This document shows positions 56,147-64,000 of a stretch of DNA of 64,000 nt, one piece after another; the first letter of the stretch is position 1, and every line of letters begins with the position of its first letter. Source of the stretch: Xylogone sp. PMI_703 (lineage: Eukaryota > Ascomycota > Leotiomycetes); contig JAJTUQ010000002.1 in NCBI GenBank assembly GCA_021399445.1, forward strand, positions 5,580,001 to 5,644,000. Direction: 5' to 3'. The notes beneath the pieces were generated by a model. It was not told where the DNA came from. It saw nothing but the letters and a program-made list of their open reading frames with translations, and did not search any database. Position numbers and translations under genes: made by a program.

Positions 56147-58482
56147 ATGGCCAGTGGTACCAAATCTGACATTGCACATATTGAGTCCGGTCAAGGAGAA
56201 GTACCGGCTGATATTGAAAAACATCTGGAGAGATTCGAGAGCCATGCAGATCCTATTAAGCCTGGACTCGAGGCCATCAACGAAGTATTAGCAACTGCCC
56301 CTATTCCAACCGTACAAAACCAGTGACTAATATCTGGTAGGATGATGCAGTCGGCTACCGTGAATATCATGAGGGTCTTGGTATGGAGATCTCAGTTAAG
56401 GAGGTATGTCCCTATCCTTTCCTACTCTTTCTGATCAACACTCTAACCGGCGCTGTAGAATCGACGTGTCCGATGGAAGATAGACTTGATCGTACTCCCC
56501 ATTTTCCTGATCACTCAAGCCCTCCAATTCATGGACAAGACTGCTCTCAACTATGCCAATCTATTTTCATATTCAAAGGCCTTACACCTGAAGGGAACCC
56601 AGTTCAATTATCTCTCAGCCAGTAAGCTATGATCCAATATATACCACACAACCTCGATGAATTCAACTAATGGATATTTGAAGTGGTCTATGCCGGCTAT
56701 TTCTTCGGTCAATACCCTTGTGGTTGGCTCATTGGTAGATTCCCTGCGCAAAGGATTCTCGCAATCAGCTGCTTGATCTGGGGTGTTCTCGTTATCATAC
56801 TTACTCAATGTCGGACATTTTCCAGCGCTCGTGAGTTTTAATTACCTCATACCAAATGGTCTTCTTTTCTAACGATGCTCAGTTGCTGTCAGATGTAGGT
56901 GTCCAGACTGTACTACGATGCCACGGTGCTGACGCATGCGTGATATAGTTATAATGGGCATATTTGAAGCTGCAGTAACACCGTGAGCATACACCATGTA
57001 CAGTTCTCTACTAATAGCTAATGTAACTATCAGCGGTCTCACTCTTATGACTGGATTTTGGTACACAAGGAGGGAGATACCTCTCCGTCAGTGCATCTGG
57101 TAGTAAGTAGCCATACTTTATCATCAACCTTTCACCATAGCTAACATGGTGTCACAGTTCAGCACTAGGCTGGGGTGGTATAGTGAGTTTACTATTCGTA
57201 TAGGGAGTCCGAGTACTAACGCATCGCAGCTTGGTTCGTATATTTCAATGGGCGTCTCAAAGCTACCAACAGATCTAACACCCGAACGATGGGAGCTTAT
57301 ATTCTTCATCGTCAGTATCTCCTTCCTGTACGTATGGATCAGACTTAACTAACCTACATACCAGCTTGGAGGCGTCACAGTACTTTGGTCTCTTGTCATC
57401 TACTTCATGCTTCCCGATTCACCAGTCAATGCACGTTGGCTCAGCAAGCATGAGCGTCTCATTGCTGTGAAACGCGTTGCTGGCAATGAGACGGGTATAA
57501 AGAACAAGAAATTCGCAAAGGAGCAGGCCTGGGTTGCGCTTTGGGATCCAAAGGCCTTACTCCTATTCACCTCTGTTTTTGCAGCGTAAGAAGATCCATA
57601 GATATAAGGCCAGGACAGTCTAACATTCGGTTTTAGTGCAATTCCAAACGGAGTAGTCAATTCATTCTCAACGATTATTATCAGAGATATGGTATGAACA
57701 TCTTATCAGATGCTTCGAAATGGCAACTAACTTTAACCAGGGTTTTTCCACCACGAAAACGACGGAACTCAAGTCTGTAGGAGATGCAGTTCAGGTCGTT
57801 GCCTTGATTATCGGAGGCGCAATTACTTTAAATGTCCGCAACTGTGAGTTACTCTCTTCTCAAATATTATTTGTAGACATAGTGTTTCTAATCCTGTGAT
57901 AGCTCGATTACTCACGGCCACCGTTGCCAATATTCTGTGCACTGTTGCCGCCGCATGTATGGCTTACCTTCCACGATCGAATACCTGGGGAAGACTTGTT
58001 AGCTTTTGGCTTGTCAACTCTCAGTCTGTAGGCTTCACTGTATCCCTAGTGACAGTCTCTTCGAACATGGCTGGTTACACACATCGGTCTGTTGCTAGTG
58101 CTATGATCTTGTAAGTTTTCACAATCACATCTGCAATTTTGCGTCTAAGATCTAACGCTTGATATAGCACCGCATATTGTTGGGGAAATTTTGCAGGACC
58201 ATTTGTCGTAAAAGAATCCCAGGCACCTACGTATGAATCCGCGACCATTGGTCTCTTGGTGGGCTATTCAATAAAGACCGGCTGTCACTTGGCTATGCTA
58301 GGTATACTTTCCTCATGTCTCTAAGCTTATCATTCTCATACTAACAGACTTTAGCATACATGTTCTTCACAAATAGATACAGAGACCGCGTCTATGTGCC
58401 GCCTGATAAGGAGAGCAGCAACGAGGCCGGAATGCAGGACAAGACAGAATTTCAGAACAAAGATTTTAGATATGTGCTATAG
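56147..58482 (+). CDS. Dal5/allantoate-permease-type MFS transporter, 15 exons (526 aa)
   Basis: Exons: 56147-56284, 56341-56403, 56459-56621, 56684-56830, 56883-56894, 56949-56982, 57034-57102, 57158-57182, 57230-57310, 57365-57585, 57637-57691, 57741-57843, 57903-58110, 58168-58301 and 58355-58482; total 1581 nt. One exon is only 12 nt and another 25 nt. The protein follows the anion:cation symporter family: RWKIDLIVLPIFLITQALQFMDKTALNYAN, YFFGQYPCGWLIGRFP, FIMGIFEAAVTPGLTLM, DSPVNARWLSKHER, then the second helix bundle through CWGNFAGPFVV. Relatives import allantoate, nicotinate, pantothenate or other organic anions. The tail is charged and cytosolic. The split into very small exons explains why only fragments are open in any one frame. 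Confidence 0.88.
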
Positions 58483-58623
58483 TCGAAGGAATCTCTTCCT
58501 CTCGCAGCTGTATCTAACTTAATGAATACCAAGCAGTAATGCTGGATAATAACGCTAACTCTTTCGGCCCATTATCATAACAAAATGTGCATATCAGTAA
58601 TCTGTAGCGGTATATCAGAAGCT

Positions 58624-59994
58624 TTAATTCCCATGCCAATCAGCCAATGCATCCGGCCCGAGCTTGTCCTTTATAATCCGCTCGCTCAAATCCCACAATG
58701 CAGCTCCAAGAGCAGGATCCTCCGTCTGGCTTGATCCACTACCAATCGTGCCCTAATACGCAGTTATTGTGAGCCAATGTAAGAAAGCAGGGAATGAGCA
58801 TAAGTAAAAACGCAAGTGGACTTACAGGGTCAGTGAAATAATACCCATTCCACCCCTTCTCCTCGATCTCCGGACTAGTCGCGGCATACCTGTTGCAGTG
58901 TCCCAAGATCAGCTATCTGCTTGACACACATTGCAATTCCCGGGTTTGGAACAACTTACAGCGCACTATATGAGCCCTGTTCCACATCTCGACCCAAAGC
59001 AAGTGTCACAGTCGTGATAAGCTTCCCCAGCAATCCCGGATAGGCATCTTTCCACTGCTGCTGCATAGCAGTATTGACCTTATCCCAAATATCAGCGCGT
59101 CAGTTCGGAACGATTCCTCCAGAAGAGAGCATCCCCAGAAAGAAAGAAAGTGGAATACAAGGAGGGATCAACTCACCGCACCAGGATGCACAGACAACGC
59201 ATATACATTATCCCCATTCTTCTTAATAACCCCATACTTCACCCCCAGAATAATTGCCAGCTTCGTCCTCCCATACAACTCCGTCGGTCCAAGATTCGGA
59301 TCATTGATCTCATCCAGGGAAGCGAACTTGACGTTCTTCGGCGCCATCTTATGCACCTCCGATGCTTCCCACACGATCCGTGGCGCGGAGGTATCAGGTA
59401 ACTTGGACGTCTTGCGGAGTAAGGGGTAGAGGAGGTTCGTGACCTAGAATTGGCCCAGCCAGTTGACGCCGAAGTGGCGGTCGATGCCGTCGGCGTCTTC
59501 GCTGTATTGGTTGGCGTTGATGCCCGCGCTTAGGATTAGCTGTGTAACGAAGTATAGGAGTTAGTCAATCTGTACATTTCTTTTGCAGTATGCTAGTGGG
59601 TATAATATATCGAAACTCACAAGATCCAACCGGTTTTCTCGCTCACGAAGCTTTGTGAACGTCTCTTTTACTTCCTTCAGAGAGCCCATGTCGCACGGTA
59701 ACCATTCAATTTTAGCATCCTCGCCGGCTTCTTGTTTAATTTTCTCTATGGCATCGGTGCCGTGTTCTTCTTTGCGGTTGATCATGATGACGCGGGCTCT
59801 GTTGAGGACGAATGCGCGGGAGATTTCATAGCTAATGGGTATCATGTAAGTTGGAAGATAGTTTTAAGGACATATTTAGTAGGTGATGGTAGTTACCCTA
59901 TTCCAAAGGCACCTCCTACGACGACTGCGACTCTCCCATCGAGATCGTGGATCTCTTTCTTGGGTCCGATGACGGGTTGGAGGACTGACTGCAT
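58624..59994 (-). pseudogene. SDR-family gene with an in-frame stop (retinol-dehydrogenase/WW-oxidoreductase type)
   Basis: Six exons: 59994-59897, 59831-59621, 59539-59177, 59078-58960, 58889-58826 and 58752-58624; total 984 nt with all junctions in frame. Cofactor segment VAVVVGGAFGIGYEISRAF, LSAGINANQYSEDADGIDRHFGVN, catalytic region LYGRTKLA (YxxxK) and HPGAV are all intact. But the codon at 59446-59444 is TAG, within GQF-stop-VTNLLYP, where relatives usually have Tyr. A single TAC-to-TAG change (or a base-calling error) explains it. The rest shows no decay, so inactivation is recent or the stop is wrong. The gene is convergent with the permease gene, 141 bp apart. Confidence 0.8.
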
Positions 59995-60486
59995 GGTGGA
60001 TTCGATTCAAAAATGATAAGACTAGATATTAATTAGTACAGAAATTTAAAATATAAAAGCAGCTCTATAAATGCAAAATGTTTTATGTTTATATTCGTCA
60101 TATGGAATGACATCTACTTTTCTGTACAAAAATGTTACCCCTGTTGACGACACAAGTTATATGACGAACGGCAAACGTCATACTTTTAACGATACATCAA
60201 CCAATTTGAAATCTACAAGACACAATGGAATAAACCAATGAGCACATTATTGAATACTCTCGGGCTCTTTAGAAATATTGAAAATTTTGTTATATTCAGA
60301 TTGAATGGATAAATGGGTTGTTACATAAATCCATTAACTCATAACTAGCAAAGCAGACGATGCATGCCTTCTTTAGTAATGCAAACCTCTTTAGCACACA
60401 AGCTCCATCCTCCCTCGGCACGAATATATATATCACAGAAAGTAGAAGGAAAATGTAAATGCTCGTAATGTGTATCCCTTAAAATC
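59995..60486. other. AT-rich intergenic region
   Basis: A 490-bp gap, AT-rich, no gene seen. It holds the SDR pseudogene promoter and the 3' end of the acyl-CoA dehydrogenase gene. Confidence 0.5.
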
Positions 60487-62318
60487 TTACAACTTCATTC
60501 CTGTCGCCTGTGCCACTCTCAAGCTTTGCCGTATACTCAAATCGAGCATAATTTCCTCACTTCCACCAGGAATGGCATAGGCTCGTACATCTCTGTACAG
60601 TCTCTCAATCTTACCACCTTGACCTCCGCGGCTGTAGCTGAGACCTCCGAAGATTTGACTGGCCTCCCGGGCGCAGAACTCGAAAGTGACTGTGCTTTGT
60701 GCCTTTAAGCTAGCAATTGCGCCACCAAGACGAAGCATAGCCTCAGTCTCTCCCATCTTGGAGCATTGGTAGACAAGGTTTTCGAGCCATGAGTATGAAG
60801 CCTCGATTTGTCGAGCCATATGTGCGAGCTTCAAGCGGATGACAGGATGATCGATAAGCTTCTTGCCGAATGTGCGGCGCTTGTGAGCGTACTTGACGCA
60901 TTCCTCGAGGCAGACACGGGAGAAGCGGAGGCATTGAATGATGATTCCCATACGCTCGTGATTGAAATTTGTCATGATAACTGCAAGGTTATATTAGTTA
61001 GGTGCTCCAGATTAATAAAGGAGAAGATGATATTACCTTTGAAGCCCTGGTTCTCTTTGCCGATCAGATTCTCTACAGGGACCTTCACATCCTCAAAAGT
61101 GATATAGGTTGTTCCACTGGACCATACACCCTGGCAATCCATCTTTCTGGTAGAAACACCGCCTGCAGATCTCTCGATGAGCAAGACACTGATGCCGTTC
61201 ATACCTTCCTTGCCAGTTCGCACAGCAGTAGTGAAGTAGTCAGACCAGACACCGTTGGTAATCCACTTCTTCTCACCATTGACGATATAGTGCTTGCCAT
61301 CCTCAGATAGCTTGGCCTCGCAGGTCAGATTGGCAACATCGGAGCCAGCATCTGGTTCAGTAATGGCAAGACAGATTCTCTTTTCGCCATTGAGAATACC
61401 GGGGAGAATGCGATCCTTCAAGCTCTTCTTACCGAACTTGACCAGAGGTGGGCAGCCGATACCGAATCCACCAATGATGTTCCAGATGAAGCCACCAGAT
61501 GCTGATCGACAGAGCTCGTCTGTGAGCAGCATTTCGTGGAAGAGATCCCACTGCTCAGGCGCAACACTCTTGACCTTGTTCTGGGTGTACTCAGCCTGGT
61601 AGTGCATACCAAGGAGACCAGCAAGGTAACCACGCCGACCCATCTCCTTGTAGATATCCTCAGGAACACGTCGTGCCTCTTCCCACTCGTGAACATTTGG
61701 TTCAATGTCATTAGTAACCCATTCGCGAATCTCGGCACGCAGAGCAGCGTGCGATTCGTTGAAGTAGGGAGAGTGATACTATATTCCTGTTAGCAAGGGT
61801 ACAAAGCTGCAGATTTGGTCTTGTAGACGTACGCTCTGATACCAGGAGGGGTCAGCAAAGGGAATCATATCTCCAAATGGCTCTAGAGCTTCGGCTGGTT
61901 CTTCCTCCTTCTTTGCGACAGCGGTTTGCTGTGGCTGTGGCTTTGGCTCTTCCTTTGCTACTGGTGGAGATGGTGGAGGGGTCGGTGGTGCAGCGGGCGC
62001 CTGTTTCTTAGAGTCAAGGGAGCCGACCTGCAGCTGGGCCTTGTACTTCTTCAAAACGCCCTCGTTGTGGTATTTCCAGAACTGTTTCGAGGCATCCTTG
62101 CCTGCGACGCGAGAGAGGATCTTCTTGCCGCCTTTGACGTAAAGCAAACACATTGTCAGTTAGATTTATATCGCGCGCAGATGGCGCATGCGAAGGAGCT
62201 CACCTGGGTGTTCATTCTGGAACTTGGTGAGGTCGTAGACGTCCTCATCTATGACCACATAGAGGTTGTCAGGCTTGTTATGCGACGCTACGTCGGCAGC
62301 GGAGAATGTCTTGGACAT
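60487..62318 (-). CDS. Cytochrome b5-acyl-CoA dehydrogenase fusion (549 aa)
   Basis: Four exons: 62318-62204, 62131-61833, 61778-61037 and 60980-60487; total 1650 nt. Residues ~1-80 are a cytochrome b5 domain with heme-ligand His in EHPGGKK (residue 37) and in YHNEG. A Pro/Lys/Glu-rich linker (~85-135) follows. Residues ~140-549 are an acyl-CoA dehydrogenase: HEWEEARRVPEDIYKEMG, ITEPDAGSDVANL (FAD-binding), WITNG, then RTFGKKLIDHPVIRLKLAHM and QIFGGLSYSRGG. The catalytic-base region is PGGSEEIMLDL. The b5 fusion is common in fungal acyl-CoA dehydrogenases. It probably oxidises branched or unusual acyl-CoAs in peroxisome or mitochondrion; no clear targeting signal is visible. Confidence 0.92.
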
Positions 62319-63610
62319 GGTCGCTGGTATAGTACAGTTGAAGGATTATATTTATATCCACAAAGAATAGGGAGGAGTATTACAGTGGGAATGATCAAGA
62401 GCAGGAAAGAAAAAGTGAGAGAGAGATTGAGTGTGGAGAAGGAAGTGAGAAGTCAGAAAGTGGCCAGCTGAAGGAATTATAGCTCGGTCAAATCGAATCC
62501 GAGGCGACGGGCAGCGACTTTCACATGCACGTGCAGGTGACCACACTACGTCAATTCAGGGTCGTGCTCCGACTCTCCGTACTCCATACCCCACAGCTTA
62601 CTGAGGTACTCTCTGAGTACAGTGGAGCAAAGATTACTATTGTCGGGATAGAATTTCTATTGATCCTGATTGCAGTAATTAGAAGAGAGAAATAGCACAG
62701 TAAAGTATATAGTTGCAGGAGAGTTAAAGAAGAAGAGAGCGCGGAGAGGAACGCCAAGCGGAGTGACGCCGTAAGGGAAACTAGTCACGTGAAGTCTCCA
62801 GATTCCCATCAGCATGTTGCAGAAGAGAGATTCTCTGATCATTTCGCGGAATCCTATTGGCCACGGCTTATTGCAACTGTGTCCTGCTCTTTCCCATGTG
62901 ATCCTTCCCTGGAATAACGTCTCTTGAATGGGCGTTCCGGCACTTGCGAGCTGGAGTCCAAGCCCATGCTTGCTTCTTCGCGCTGTGCCGAGGCTTCTTT
63001 GACCCATGACGTACTGCTCACTTACGGTACCTGGGTACATATTTTTCGCCTAAGGCCGCCACACCTTTCCTTTTCCCCAAATTACTTCCTGGCTGTTTGA
63101 TTTTTGTTCCCATATGAAAATACCTATTCTATTGATGGAGATAAGCTATAAAACGCTGATGATCTGTGTTAGGAGATCTACAGGGACACCGTCCAGATCA
63201 TGTAGGCGCCAGAGTTCAAGCTTCTAATATTATGCATAGTTAATGTCACAATTCTTAATTTTAATATTTTATTCATAATTCAAAAAAGAAAATACGCTAC
63301 AATAATAATGATTTATGGTCAAACGCGTAAGTCGTTATTATAACCACCTCACTTGTATAATACCACAAGACTATCATCAGAATTTGATGCTGGTTTTATT
63401 CTTATATAATTCTTATTTAAACCAAAGAAAACAATGTACTCCTATCCAGGTCATCACAAGGAAGGCATCCCAACCATCCAGCTTTCCCCCCGAAGAAAAA
63501 CTACTAACCAAACACGGGTATCCACTCTCTAATCTACGACGCCACAGCCGGATTCAGAAACGCCAAGCAATATCACAATGACTGCTCCATCCGGAGCGGA
63601 ATGCAGAACA
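62319..63610. other. Intergenic, no supported gene
   Basis: About 1.3 kb. Frames at 62352-62757 and 62657-63040 (minus) overlap each other and match nothing. The part next to 62318 is probably the acyl-CoA dehydrogenase promoter. Confidence 0.45.
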
Positions 63611-64000
63611 TCACGGAGTCTCAGCTGTCTTCACTTCTGCATCCTGAAACCTCACCTTCCTCCTTCCACCCTCTCCCACCTCCACATCTCCATTCCTACT
63701 CCCGTTCACAGTCGTCCTCTTCACAACCCCATCTCCTCTCCGCCTCTCGCTCCTCCTGGCCCTTGCCTCTCTCGCCTCACGGTTCCTGTACTCCAGCACC
63801 TGCGCCCTCCTCTTCTCAGCCCGTGCATAAGCCATCGCTGCCGTGGGCCGGAATCCTATGCCATTGATCCCCTCCCCGTCATCGTCTGGATCCGAGATGG
63901 TAAAGCCTGTGATTTCTTCCTCTTGCCAGGTTTGAGACGCCCGTTCTGGGTCGATTATGGGGCGTTCAGAGGGCGGCGGTGTCCCAGAACGCTTCTTGGG
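63611..64000 (-). CDS. C-terminal part of a conserved Arg-rich fungal protein, partial
   Basis: The frame is open from the right edge to the stop at 63613-63611, about 129 codons, so the N-terminus is outside the window. It reads an acidic/Pro segment (PKKRSGTPPPSERP), then EEEITGFTISDPDDDGEGINGIGFRPT and a long basic helix (AYARAEKRRAQ..REAREARARRSERRRG), ending with a Gly/Val-rich tail. I recall this Asp-rich then Arg-rich C-terminus from a conserved ascomycete protein of unknown function. The basic helix could bind nucleic acid, but that is a guess. Confidence 0.65.
   Translation of the reverse strand, partial: PKKRSGTPPPSERPIIDPERASQTWQEEEITGFTISDPDDDGEGINGIGFRPTAAMAYARAEKRRAQVLEYRNREAREARARRSERRRGDGVVKRTTVNGSRNGDVEVGEGGRRKVRFQDAEVKTAETP

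Overview
This window is nuclear DNA of a filamentous ascomycete (Pezizomycotina). The evidence is short introns (mostly 45-100 nt, GT..AG, with CTAAC/CTGAC-type branch sites), typical fungal families (UstYa/DUF3328, DUF3659, Zn2Cys6 regulators, fungal STAND N-terminal domain) and fungal transposons with C-to-T (RIP-like) decay. A leotiomycete is my best guess, but only from general resemblance. I derived exon structures by hand. Each multi-exon model was accepted only when the exon lengths summed to a multiple of three and the joined protein matched a family I know.

Layout. 1-7.2 kb: five small genes, four of them for hydrophilic or low-complexity proteins (DUF3659-type, a small stress-type protein, a protein with a duplicated last exon, a Gly/Gln-rich protein) and one for a conserved secreted-type protein. 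7.4-12.7 kb: decayed accessory DNA, made of an NB-ARC/TPR (NLR-type) pseudogene split by a 2.15 kb Fot1/Pogo transposon with three Trp-to-stop changes, and a truncated Tad1-like LINE. 12.9-18.1 kb: a small secreted peptide gene, a UstYa-like oxidase gene and an N-acetyltransferase gene. 18.1-21.4 kb: empty, with an inverted-repeat element. 21.4-34.3 kb: GMC oxidoreductase, DUF4246 protein, cyclase/kynurenine-formamidase-like enzyme, a large glycosylated membrane protein and a secreted six-bladed propeller, with a nested inverted-repeat element near 28.5 kb. 36.1-40.9 kb: a full-length ABCC transporter.

41.4-44.2 kb holds the most unusual gene: a six-exon gene joining a fungal STAND/NLR-type N-terminal domain, TPR-like helices, an SH3 domain and a Rho-family GTPase domain whose nucleotide-binding motifs are lost. 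I propose it as an NLR-like protein with an integrated pseudo-Rho module.

45-64 kb is gene-dense: an MFS transporter of the GIT1/phosphate type and a membrane-anchored M24 peptidase. Then comes a compact catabolic-looking block (Zn2Cys6 regulator, SDR, dienelactone hydrolase, 15-exon Dal5-type MFS permease sharing a divergent promoter with the hydrolase, and an SDR pseudogene with one in-frame stop). A cytochrome b5-acyl-CoA dehydrogenase fusion and a partial Arg-rich conserved protein close the window.

No CRISPR, rRNA or convincing tRNA gene was seen.
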